DNA of 64,000 nucleotides from Mojavia pulchra JT2-VF2 (GTDB lineage Bacteria; Cyanobacteriota; Cyanobacteriia; Cyanobacteriales; Nostocaceae): positions 50,195 through 114,194 of the forward strand of contig JAHHHN010000021.1 of NCBI GenBank assembly GCA_019359325.1. The letters run 5' to 3'. The notes beneath the pieces were generated by a model. It had not been told where the DNA came from. It saw only the letters and a list, made by a program, of their open reading frames with translations, and did no database searches. A program made the position numbers and the translations under genes. This document shows, piece after piece, positions 9,941 to 17,547 of this stretch (within the stretch, counting starts at the first letter, position 1; every line of letters begins with the position of its first letter).

Positions 9941-10967
9941 CTACCTTTACACCTTGGGCATGATCCAGTAGTGGAATTGCACCTGCCACTTGCAGCGCTA
10001 ATGACGCATTTAACGCTACAGCATCCTGTTGCGCTTGAGTTCCTTTGCCTTGTAATACCGCTTTCAGAATTTCTGCATTTTCTTGAACATCCCCGCCTCG
10101 AAGAGCGCCTATAGTAGCAGGCGTTAAACCTACAGCTTCGGGATTGACAGTAGTTAACTGCACTTCACCATCAGATAACACTGCTAAGTCGGTTACATCT
10201 CCTAACCCCGCTTCATCCAGTTTTTCTCGCCCATGTAGGACAATTGCCTTTTGCTTACCCAAATTTTGTAACGCGTGGGCAACAGTTGCCAAAAGTTTGG
10301 GAGTAAATAACCCTACCACTTGCCCAGCCGGATTTAAAGGATTAACTAACGGCCCGAGTAAGTTAAAAACAGTCCGTACTTTGAGAGTCCGCCGCAATGT
10401 GGCAACCGCCTTGAGTGCTGGATGCCAACCAGGAGCAAATAAAAAAGTGATCCCCACTTCTTTTACTGCTGCTTGTACCTTTTCGCTAGGGGCACTCAAA
10501 TTTACGCCCAACGCTTCCAACACATCAGCACTTCCTGTAAGACTAGATGCTGAACGATTGCCGTGTTTTGCGACGGGTACACCATAGGCAGCAGCCACAA
10601 AAGCAACTGCTGTGGAAATATTAAAAGTTGATGAACCGTCGCCACCAGTGCCACAGGTATCGATGAGGGAAGTTGGGGATTGGGAAGAATTAAATTTCCC
10701 AGTTCCCAGTACCCAGTCCCCAGCCCCCACTTTCGATTGAGATTGCAATACTTCCGCCATCCCAGTTAACTCGTCAGCAGAAACGCCTTTAAAGTTCAGC
10801 GCTGTTAAAATTGCTCCCGATAACTCTGGCGGAACCGCTGCACTTAGCCATCCTTGCATCAATTCAGCAGATTGAGTGCGGGATAAGGATTCACCATCGA
10901 TTAATTGTTGCAGCAGGAGATGCCAGCTAGGTGAGGTTTCTGGCGTGGGCATGGGGGAAGTTGTCAT
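9870..10967 (-). CDS. trpD: anthranilate phosphoribosyltransferase
   Basis: The enzyme joins anthranilate and PRPP in tryptophan synthesis. Conserved features are the PRPP-binding [38 protein letters not shown], the anthranilate-site [31 protein letters not shown] and the [15 protein letters not shown] acid pair. Residues about 80-100, between [12 protein letters not shown] and LIDTCGTGG, are a non-conserved insertion encoded by the heptamer-type repeat at 10668-10730; it keeps the frame. The family is about 345 residues, so the extra length (365) matches the insertion. The gene overlaps the lipoprotein gene tail to tail. trpE lies far away at 61024. Confidence 0.95.
   Translation of the reverse strand: MTTSPMPTPETSPSWHLLLQQLIDGESLSRTQSAELMQGWLSAAVPPELSGAILTALNFKGVSADELTGMAEVLQSQSKVGAGDWVLGTGKFNSSQSPTSLIDTCGTGGDGSSTFNISTAVAFVAAAYGVPVAKHGNRSASSLTGSADVLEALGVNLSAPSEKVQAAVKEVGITFLFAPGWHPALKAVATLRRTLKVRTVFNLLGPLVNPLNPAGQVVGLFTPKLLATVAHALQNLGKQKAIVLHGREKLDEAGLGDVTDLAVLSDGEVQLTTVNPEAVGLTPATIGALRGGDVQENAEILKAVLQGKGTQAQQDAVALNASLALQVAGAIPLLDHAQGVKVAKEILKSGAPWVKLEQLVQFLEN
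10668..10730 (-). repeat. short-repeat insertion inside trpD
   Basis: A stretch of TTGGGGATTGGGA and CCCAGTTCCCAGTACCCAG units sits inside the trpD coding region. It has the same composition as the intergenic heptamer clusters of this window. It keeps the frame (63 bases) and inserts about 21 residues in a surface loop before the PRPP-binding motif. Confidence 0.75.
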
Positions 10968-11055
10968 AAAACAGGTCTGTTTGCGTTTGCTAGGTTGAGC
11001 TTCAGTTAAAGGTCTGGGAGTTATCCTACCGGAAAATGGGAAACTAAGAGCTAAT

Positions 11056-11940
11056 TTAGATAGAAAAACTAAGACTCAACTGCATGGGATCAGGAAAGTT
11101 CTTAACTGTAATTTGTTCTTCCACATTTCGCTTAATTTCATAGTTAGTAATGAATAATTCTTTTCCTTTAGCAGCACCATTCTGCTTATAGTTATTCATT
11201 CCATACTGTAATTCCCACTCTGAGATATTAGCCCATTCAAAAGCTTTTTTAATTTGGGGCGAATCGTCATAAGTGATTAACCAGCGATGATGACATTGTT
11301 TTAATAGTTCTGCAAATCTCTGGTGTTCAAAAGATGTGTGCAAGTCACCAGCTTTACCATATAGCTTAGACTTAGTAGCACTAAAATATGGTGGATCTAA
11401 AAATAAAAATACCTCTTCGCCTGCTGAATATAATAATTCGCTGTAATCTAAATTAGTGATGATGATATCTTTTGATAAAATACTTTCTAATTTTTCAAGA
11501 CGGTCTATGGATGAATTAGTAAAGCGTTTATGAAAAGCTTCTTGAGAGAAACCACCAGATTCTACAGTACCCGAAAATGTAATTCTATTCAGAACAAAAA
11601 AGCGGACTGCTCTTTCAAAATCAGATAAATTATTAACATCTACGCTGGTTAATTCTATGAAGAGCAACTTGCCATCTGAAAATTTATTTCTAATCTGTCG
11701 AACTTCAGCGACTAGTTTAGATATATCAGACTGGGCAATCTTCCAAAATAAAAATAATTCCCGGTTTAAATCATTAATCCAAATTTTTAGATGCGGAAAT
11801 TTTTGTTTTAAGTAGATAAATACAGAACCACCACCTACAAAAGGTTCTCTAAACTCTAAAAATTTTTCTGGTATGTATTCTATTATTTGATTTATAGCTT
11901 TTGACTTACCACCTGGATAACGGAGTGGGCTTTTGCTCAT
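11056..11940 (-). CDS. DNA adenine N6-methyltransferase, D12 class (Dam-like)
   Basis: The 294-residue protein has the D12-class order of motifs: [11 protein letters not shown] (motif X), [12 protein letters not shown] (motif I, AdoMet binding) and [15 protein letters not shown] (motif IV, DPPY catalysis). D12 enzymes methylate adenine, often at GATC; the exact target here is unproven. No restriction gene is adjacent, so it is an orphan in this window or part of the defence-like block that follows. GATC is the core of the HIP1 octamer that is abundant in this DNA. Codon use is more AT-rich than in the neighbouring trpD, which hints at acquisition. Confidence 0.88.
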   Translation of the reverse strand: MSKSPLRYPGGKSKAINQIIEYIPEKFLEFREPFVGGGSVFIYLKQKFPHLKIWINDLNRELFLFWKIAQSDISKLVAEVRQIRNKFSDGKLLFIELTSVDVNNLSDFERAVRFFVLNRITFSGTVESGGFSQEAFHKRFTNSSIDRLEKLESILSKDIIITNLDYSELLYSAGEEVFLFLDPPYFSATKSKLYGKAGDLHTSFEHQRFAELLKQCHHRWLITYDDSPQIKKAFEWANISEWELQYGMNNYKQNGAAKGKELFITNYEIKRNVEEQITVKNFPDPMQLSLSFSI

Positions 11941-12080
11941 GCTTGCTATAATAATTAATTGTTTTAAATAACATAAGATTTACACCCTTAATTTGCATAT
12001 TTCAACCGCAGGTTAGCAGAGGAGAGGGATTGATACTTTCTCTGCAAAATTAAAAATATGCAAGTTAATAGCCCTGTTTG

Positions 12081-12452
12081 TTATTTATTTTGTTTGTAAA
12101 CTTCTCTTCTATGATCTACATCAATAATTAAAATGACTAATTTTGAATCGTAAACTTCATATAAAACTCTATCATCTCCTACTTTAATTCTATAAGTATT
12201 TTTGATGCCTTTTAATTTTTTACAACCAGATGGTCTGGGATTAATTACTAGCTTTTCGTCAATCTCGGAAGTTATCCTTTCTTGTACAGATTCAGGAAGT
12301 TTAGAAACCTCCCTGTCTGCTTTGGGAGTAAACTCTACTTTATAGACTATTGGATTGTTATTTTCCTGCTCGTCTTCTTGCTTTGATGTATTCCCAAGGT
12401 ATTGTTCCTTCTCTGTCTGCTTCTTCTTTGGCGGCACGCACAACCTCCACAT
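12081..12452 (-). CDS. RelE/ParE-type toxin, start uncertain
   Basis: The conserved toxin domain begins at residue 36: VYKVEFTPKADREVSKLP, then a helix, NPRPSGCKKLKGIKNTYRIKVGDDRVLYEVYDS and the terminal strand ILIIDVDHRREVYK. RelE toxins are ribosome-dependent mRNA interferases; basic residues R/K in the last strands fit. The domain alone would be about 88 residues. At the expected start the codon is ATA (12348-12350), not ATG, just after the stop of the upstream gene. The only standard starts (ATG 12452, TTG 12443, GTG 12437) lie inside the upstream gene in another frame and would add about 35 residues. Confidence 0.75.
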   Translation of the reverse strand: MWRLCVPPKKKQTEKEQYLGNTSKQEDEQENNNPIVYKVEFTPKADREVSKLPESVQERITSEIDEKLVINPRPSGCKKLKGIKNTYRIKVGDDRVLYEVYDSKLVILIIDVDHRREVYKQNK

Positions 12453-12990
12453 CTATAGAGTTTTCTGTGTCTTGCTCTACCGCCTCAGATATTGCATTTA
12501 CAAGTCGTAGTACTGACTTGCTATAAACTGTTGATAAGGATTCTCCAGTGGTTGAGCGCGTAATCAATAATAATATACTGTCTATGACACTAACCCACTT
12601 AAATTCCCTTAAACGTCTTTTTAAATCGTGTTGTAGCTCTGATAAAGTTTTAGTTGCTTTTGGTGGTAGGTAATCCCAGTAACTTTCAATTATTTCAGAA
12701 AATATATCATAAATAAGTATAAGATTTCTTATTTTATCTACAATTTTTTTAGAATCTTTTAGCTGTTTAATGAGTGTTTTAATCTCAGAGGCTTTTTCGG
12801 TTACAGCACGCAGTTTCTCTATAACCTCTTGTATAGATATACCCTCTATTTCAGATAATTCTATATAAAATTCCGCTAACTCGGCAGATATATCACTTTG
12901 CTCTTTCTGATTTAAGCAGTTCTCTAAATGCTCTCTGACTTGCTCTATTTTTTCAATTTCGCTGAGGCTAGCTGCGATTGTGCTAGTCAT
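12358..12990 (-). CDS. long antitoxin-like protein upstream of RelE
   Basis: The 210-residue product is not a family I recognise as a whole. The N-terminal two thirds are rich in charged helices with coiled-coil character (IEKIEQVREHLENCL, IQEVIEKLRAVTEKASEIKTLIKQL). There is a hydrophobic patch (LILIYDIFSEII). The C-terminus AAKEEADREGTIPWEYIKARRR resembles the tail of RelB/Phd-type antitoxins, in which IPWE-type segments bind the toxin. The stop is about 8 bases before the conserved toxin domain. I start at the ATG at 12990, which has GAGGTGG six bases upstream. It is much longer than usual antitoxins (70-100 residues). Confidence 0.6.
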   Translation of the reverse strand: MTSTIAASLSEIEKIEQVREHLENCLNQKEQSDISAELAEFYIELSEIEGISIQEVIEKLRAVTEKASEIKTLIKQLKDSKKIVDKIRNLILIYDIFSEIIESYWDYLPPKATKTLSELQHDLKRRLREFKWVSVIDSILLLITRSTTGESLSTVYSKSVLRLVNAISEAVEQDTENSIDVEVVRAAKEEADREGTIPWEYIKARRRAGK

Positions 12991-13064
12991 TCGTGCCACC
13001 TCATAATTATTTTCGGCTTAACATAATACTACTTTAGCCCGTTTTACAATACAAAGTAAGACAA

Positions 13065-13101
13065 AGCGATACATTATATTTTAGGAATATAATGTATCGC
13101 T
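13065..13101. terminator. perfect 16-bp hairpin ending the GTPase/Hsp70 unit
   Basis: Positions 13065-13080 and 13086-13101 are exact inverted copies separated by the five bases TTAGG. On the minus strand the hairpin lies right at the stop codon of the gene at 13100-14185 and is followed by TTTGTCTTACTTTG, a weak U-rich tract. It can act as a terminator for the unit and as an end marker between it and the antitoxin gene. The perfect arms are unusual in AT-rich spacer. Confidence 0.65.
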
Positions 13102-14185
13102 ATCGTGATGAGCGAAAGATGACGCGCCCTGGAGAATCTTCTTGGTTAATTCGCGCGTAGACTCTAAGACAGGTCAACACTTCCCCAGGATTACCGCCAC
13201 AATCTAGTTGCAAGTCATCTTTTGATAAAGCACAAATATCGGCATATAAACCTGATAATTGGCGAATACGCACTTCATGGCCTTGTTTATTTGCCTGATC
13301 AACAAATTTTTTTAGTTTACGCCGTGATTCTTGTTGCAGGTTACCCCACCAAGAATAGCGATCGCTTGGTGGAACGAATACTAAGGAATGAATAGCCTCA
13401 TCCATATCAATCCAGGCACGTAGAGTTAATAAAGAATCAGCATTTTCCTCAGCTTTTTGTGTGCGATGGAAGCGGCCTGTTAAAGCTTCAATGTATTGGA
13501 TTTGCTGCTCTGGCTTGGAATGTAAAGAAATAATATCAAAACTGAAAACGCTTTTTAAAGCATGATGTAAATCTGGGTCAATTTCGATAAATTTTATACA
13601 AAGCAGCAAGAAGCCGGCTAATAAATTTAAATCACCAGTTTGGCTAATTTCGGAATTTGATAAAGCTTGTTGAGATAAGCACAAACCTTTAGCTTGAACT
13701 GTACCTTTAAGCCCTGGATAAATAATTTCATCACGAATAAAAGGTAGTGGGTAGAGTTCTGAATTATCTTCTACTGCGCCAACTTCTTGAGCTAAATCTA
13801 AAGCACGTTGTCGCCAATATGTAGCCATATCTTCTGGAACACGCAGTAGTTTGCGTTGAATTTCGTTCCATAATTCTGAGTCTGTTTGGCTTTGGAGTTG
13901 AGTATTTCCTAAATATAAGCTGAGTTCTTTGTCTGTGTTAAAAGCTTCTCGAAGATGATTGAGCTTTAATTCATTTCTTGAGTCTGATTGTGGGTATATA
14001 TGGGAAGCAGGTTGCAAAAGGCTATGGAGTTCTTGCAGCACTTCATTACATAATTTAGCGCCTGGATCAAGTGGAAATTCTGTTTGAGCTTGCTTTAAAG
14101 AAGCCTCTATTCCATACAGGCTAAACCGCAGTACTTGAGCTAACTGCGAATTTTCTGTTTCTAAGAGTTGGCGTAGGTGCTGCAT
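13100..14185 (-). CDS. unrecognised protein, third gene of GTPase/Hsp70 unit
   Basis: I do not recognise this 361-residue protein. It starts at ATG 14185 (MQHLRQLLETENSQLAQVL); the frame is open to 14311, but that part is encoded by an interspersed repeat. The N-terminal 150 residues are mainly helical with leucine-rich heptads. A hydrophobic helix LNLLAGFLLLCIKFIEI lies near residue 200. A C-terminal region SWWGNLQQESRRKLKKFVDQANKQGHEVRIRQLSGLYADIC looks mixed alpha/beta. No nuclease, protease or nucleotide-binding motif is visible. It follows the Hsp70-like gene in the same direction, so a shared function is likely but not shown. Confidence 0.75.
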   Translation of the reverse strand: MQHLRQLLETENSQLAQVLRFSLYGIEASLKQAQTEFPLDPGAKLCNEVLQELHSLLQPASHIYPQSDSRNELKLNHLREAFNTDKELSLYLGNTQLQSQTDSELWNEIQRKLLRVPEDMATYWRQRALDLAQEVGAVEDNSELYPLPFIRDEIIYPGLKGTVQAKGLCLSQQALSNSEISQTGDLNLLAGFLLLCIKFIEIDPDLHHALKSVFSFDIISLHSKPEQQIQYIEALTGRFHRTQKAEENADSLLTLRAWIDMDEAIHSLVFVPPSDRYSWWGNLQQESRRKLKKFVDQANKQGHEVRIRQLSGLYADICALSKDDLQLDCGGNPGEVLTCLRVYARINQEDSPGRVIFRSSR

Positions 14186-14229
14186 GAATTTCGTCTCCGG
14201 TTTTACCTGTCTTTTTATCTCATGCAAAG

Positions 14230-14395
14230 GTAAGATTAATACGAACCACCGAGACGCAGAGAGAAGTTGCGTGCGCGGGTTCCCCGCGTTGAGCAAACTT
14301 CGGGAGAACACAGAGAAAGATGTTTTTGAAAGAGTAAAACTCTTGTTTAAATTCGATAATTAATTCCAAACTCTCTGCGTCTATGCGTGAGTTAT
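14230..14395. repeat. interspersed repeat between the unknown gene and the Hsp70-like gene
   Basis: The spacer carries GAGACGCAGAGAGAAGTTGC at about 14251, a palindrome-like GCGTGCGCGGGTTCCCCGCG, GTTGAGCAAACTT and, at the other end, CTCTCTGCGTCTATGCGTGAG. The same modules recur in inverted orientation at 22621-22735 and, in part, at 17506-17537. This is a dispersed non-coding repeat family of the genome, not gene sequence. Confidence 0.75.
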
Positions 14396-14399
14396 TACC

Positions 14400-17375
14400 T
14401 TAATGAATTCCGCAAAATGGATCGCGTTCTTTATCAACTTCGTTGGGTTGCAATTCTAATTCGGCGCGGTAAACGCATCCTTCTTGTTTAAGGCATTCTT
14501 GATTGTTTGATGCCCAGTAAGGCACTTCGCCAGCGTGCATCCGCAGAATACCTTGATTATCGAGAGTGACACGATATTGACAAGGGTAATCTGTTGTAAC
14601 ATCCGGTTTACTCAATGCGCCAATGCGTATCCATTTTTTGGTGTTGGTTTCGGCATCTGTTTGCACAACATAAAAGGTATGTTGGCCATTTTGGGGGAAG
14701 GGAGGTAAAGGATTACTGACTAATCCGGTTCCTGGCTGTGGTGAACCATCACGCAAATAATGAAATTCTTGGAGCGATTTACTTACATCTTTATCTGCTT
14801 CAAATACTAAATGGTAAGCATCTGGTTGATCAACAGTTGCAGACTCTAGAACGTTGATGGCAATATCACCATCATTTAAGTCTTTATTGGGGCGTTCAAC
14901 TGCAATGTTCCACTTCAATTTACCATCAGCAAATAGTGCCGAAGTTTCTGAAGTGGCGGCTATTATTGAACTCACATCTATACCAGGAACATCTATTAAA
15001 TAATGAGGATTTCCATGACAAAGTAATACGCTAAATTGGAGAGTCTGATCAATTTCAAATTGGATTTTGACTTTTTTGAGAAAATCTGACTCTAAAAACC
15101 CTAGTTTCGCCATCAAGCTTTTGCCGTCGAAGCTACCCCAAAGTCGTAAGTCTCCATCTTCGTAATCTTGACGGTAAACAATATTAGTTAATTGTATTCC
15201 TTGCCATTCAGTACGAACCTTAGCTACCGTGTCTTCAGCAGTTAGCTGATAGAGTTCTTGTCCTGCTTTAAATATCGTTAACAGTTCGTTGCTTTGGGTT
15301 TTGCGTTTGAAGTTACAAGGCAAATAATAGAAAAGGTTTTTGACATCAATTTCTAGTTGATTGGCTCCTTTACGTAGCAATCCTTTCGATTCTTCGGGAT
15401 CGAATCTGAGTCTGCGTAACTTCTCGGCATAGCAAGCTCCTGCAGATGTGGCTAACTTGGTAAATTCCAGCACGAAGGTAATCCGTTCTGGATTCCAGAC
15501 GAAATAAGGAGATTTACTAAATTCTTGGTAGATATAGCGCTGTACGAGGTCGAGATTACAAGTTTTACCAGATAAAATCAACCAATCAACTTTGTGTGTA
15601 TTCCAAGCATCTATAGTGGTATCTTGAGGACGCAAACGACTTTCCATTAAGCCTTTAGCTATACCGATCGCTTCTTTAATTGCTGATGATGCGGCTCGAT
15701 TAAATTGCTGGCTATCTATGGTAAGAGAGATACTACTAGGATCGGTTATTTGGTATTTAATAGCACTTTGAGTTAGCAATTCCGAAATTTGCTGCTCAGA
15801 AAGAGTGAAGTTTAAGGGAGAACCGTCTTCTGGTGGCTTTTGTCCAAGTTTGAGTTTGGCGGCTTCTGCATGATCCCACAAAGTATAAAAGGTTTGTAGG
15901 CGTTGGGGTGCTTGTTGCCAACGAGTAGGTAATACTTTCTCCGCAGTATCTAAGGCATCTTTATAAGCAGCATCACCTTCGGGATTTTCTTTATCCAAAC
16001 ATTTTAAAATACTGCCGCTTTTAAATTTTCCTTGTTCGAGAAAGCGCTCGTTTAATTCGGAGTTAATTAAATCTTCTAGCTTTTCGCTTTCTAAATCACC
16101 TGTTGTAACGGCACTCAAAAGAAAATCAGCGATCGCTACTTTTAAAAGTCTAAATATTCGCAGAGTAATTAACTCACCACCTAACTGTAAATGACCGGAA
16201 GAACCTAATAGTTTGGGAGTCAGTTTATAGTAGCGTCCACCTAAACCTCGGTCTTCATTATCAGCAAAAAAGGGAGTTTTATCTTCTAATGTCAGTTCAA
16301 TTAAAGCTAAGTCTGTAGTTCCGCCACCAATATCTAAAACGAGAACATTTTGTGACCATTTATTTCCGGCTTGGCGACAACGAGTTTTAAAAGACTCAAT
16401 GCCAATGTTAAGATTGCCGCCGAATTCACGCCAAAGAAAGAATATTGCTACAGATACGGCTTCATCGTAAGCAGTTTGTACATCTTCAATGCCCAATCGT
16501 TCAACCAGTTCCTTAACTTCTTTACGCACAACTGGCGGGGCCACAGTTGGATAAGTCACAACTGCTGTTAAAAATTCTCCTTCAGAAAATCTCCGTCTTG
16601 CGCGTCGGCGGTAGTCTTCGGTTAACTCAATCAGATGTCCCCAAGCGGCTTGAACTAGCTGGTTTACGTTAATTGTTTCTTCTTCGTCATCTAAAATTAC
16701 TGGGAAAGAACGATCCTGACCAAAATAGCGTTTGGGTGAGTGATGAAATCGACTAATAATTTCTTTTAAAGAACTGCTTGTACCTTGAGCGATCGCTTTT
16801 TTTCTGTTGTCGCTAGCTTCTCTACCCATCTTCAATTTTAAAGCCGCTAATGTAGAAACTTCTAACTCACTTTTAATTTCTGTTTCCCGGCGATCAATAT
16901 CTAGTACAACTGGGATGAGATTTTGCGATTCTAAAGTAGGAACTCGGAATACTTCATGATAGATTTGATAAAGTTTTTTGCTAACTGCACGACGGAAGCG
17001 ATCGCTAGTCCCTAAACAAAGTTCAATTTGGCGAACAGCTTCTAAAAATCGCTCTTTATGATCGCTTTCAAAAACTTCGCTCAAATGACTCGGTTCTATC
17101 TCCAGATTTTTACTAATATCATTGATAAACTTTTCCCACTCACTAATACTGACATCTGGTAAAGCAACTGCGGCGGGAGAACTCAGCCATTTCGATAAGC
17201 GATCGCGCAATCGCATTTCTTGTTCTTTAGGTAAAATTTCTGCGATCGGTACTTCAATCGGATCGAAGAGTGTAACTGTAGAGTTCGATGTGCCAAAATC
17301 TAAGGCAAACCATCCCGGAAATCTTTTTTGTTTTTCGCTTGGTTGTTGATTGCTGTTGAGTTGAAAAGGGTTCAT
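14400..17375 (-). CDS. Hsp70-like actin-fold ATPase
   Basis: The 991-residue protein (start ATG 17375, MNPFQLNSNQ) has an Hsp70/actin-type ATPase module: phosphate-1 motif ALDFGTSNSTVTLF at residues 24-37, a connect-like segment VVTYPTVAPPVVRKEVKELV near 272-291 followed by AYDEAVSVAIFFL, phosphate-2 motif VLDIGGGTTDLALIEL at 347-361, and an adenosine-type motif WLILSGKTCNLDLVQ further on. A helical insert of about 100 residues lies between the first strands and the connect region. The C-terminal third is beta-rich and unlike the DnaK substrate domain. It is therefore a divergent Hsp70 relative, not DnaK. It lies between the dynamin-like GTPase gene and an unknown gene on the same strand. Confidence 0.85.
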   Translation of the reverse strand: MNPFQLNSNQQPSEKQKRFPGWFALDFGTSNSTVTLFDPIEVPIAEILPKEQEMRLRDRLSKWLSSPAAVALPDVSISEWEKFINDISKNLEIEPSHLSEVFESDHKERFLEAVRQIELCLGTSDRFRRAVSKKLYQIYHEVFRVPTLESQNLIPVVLDIDRRETEIKSELEVSTLAALKLKMGREASDNRKKAIAQGTSSSLKEIISRFHHSPKRYFGQDRSFPVILDDEEETINVNQLVQAAWGHLIELTEDYRRRARRRFSEGEFLTAVVTYPTVAPPVVRKEVKELVERLGIEDVQTAYDEAVSVAIFFLWREFGGNLNIGIESFKTRCRQAGNKWSQNVLVLDIGGGTTDLALIELTLEDKTPFFADNEDRGLGGRYYKLTPKLLGSSGHLQLGGELITLRIFRLLKVAIADFLLSAVTTGDLESEKLEDLINSELNERFLEQGKFKSGSILKCLDKENPEGDAAYKDALDTAEKVLPTRWQQAPQRLQTFYTLWDHAEAAKLKLGQKPPEDGSPLNFTLSEQQISELLTQSAIKYQITDPSSISLTIDSQQFNRAASSAIKEAIGIAKGLMESRLRPQDTTIDAWNTHKVDWLILSGKTCNLDLVQRYIYQEFSKSPYFVWNPERITFVLEFTKLATSAGACYAEKLRRLRFDPEESKGLLRKGANQLEIDVKNLFYYLPCNFKRKTQSNELLTIFKAGQELYQLTAEDTVAKVRTEWQGIQLTNIVYRQDYEDGDLRLWGSFDGKSLMAKLGFLESDFLKKVKIQFEIDQTLQFSVLLCHGNPHYLIDVPGIDVSSIIAATSETSALFADGKLKWNIAVERPNKDLNDGDIAINVLESATVDQPDAYHLVFEADKDVSKSLQEFHYLRDGSPQPGTGLVSNPLPPFPQNGQHTFYVVQTDAETNTKKWIRIGALSKPDVTTDYPCQYRVTLDNQGILRMHAGEVPYWASNNQECLKQEGCVYRAELELQPNEVDKERDPFCGIH

Positions 17376-17459
17376 TTTAGTATTGATTTTTGTTGTTTGC
17401 TTAGTTGGTAGCGGCTCAAAATTTGGTAATGACCACAAATTACACGAAGCCTCTATCTG

Positions 17460-17545
17460 CTTTCTCACAGTTAATAGGGGATTCCCAAATCTCAAACTCC
17501 TTATTCTCTCTGCGTCTCTGCGCCTCTGCGTGAGAAAAATCATCC
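17460..17545. repeat. CTCTGCGTCTCTGCGCCTCTGCG repeat in spacer
   Basis: The spacer between the GTPase and Hsp70-like genes contains TTCTCTCTGCGTCTCTGCG at about 17507 and further units to 17537, a common dispersed cyanobacterial repeat. Translated on the minus strand it gives the spurious LTQRRRDAE extension that makes the Hsp70-like frame look longer than it is. Confidence 0.8.
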
Positions 17546-17547
17546 CA

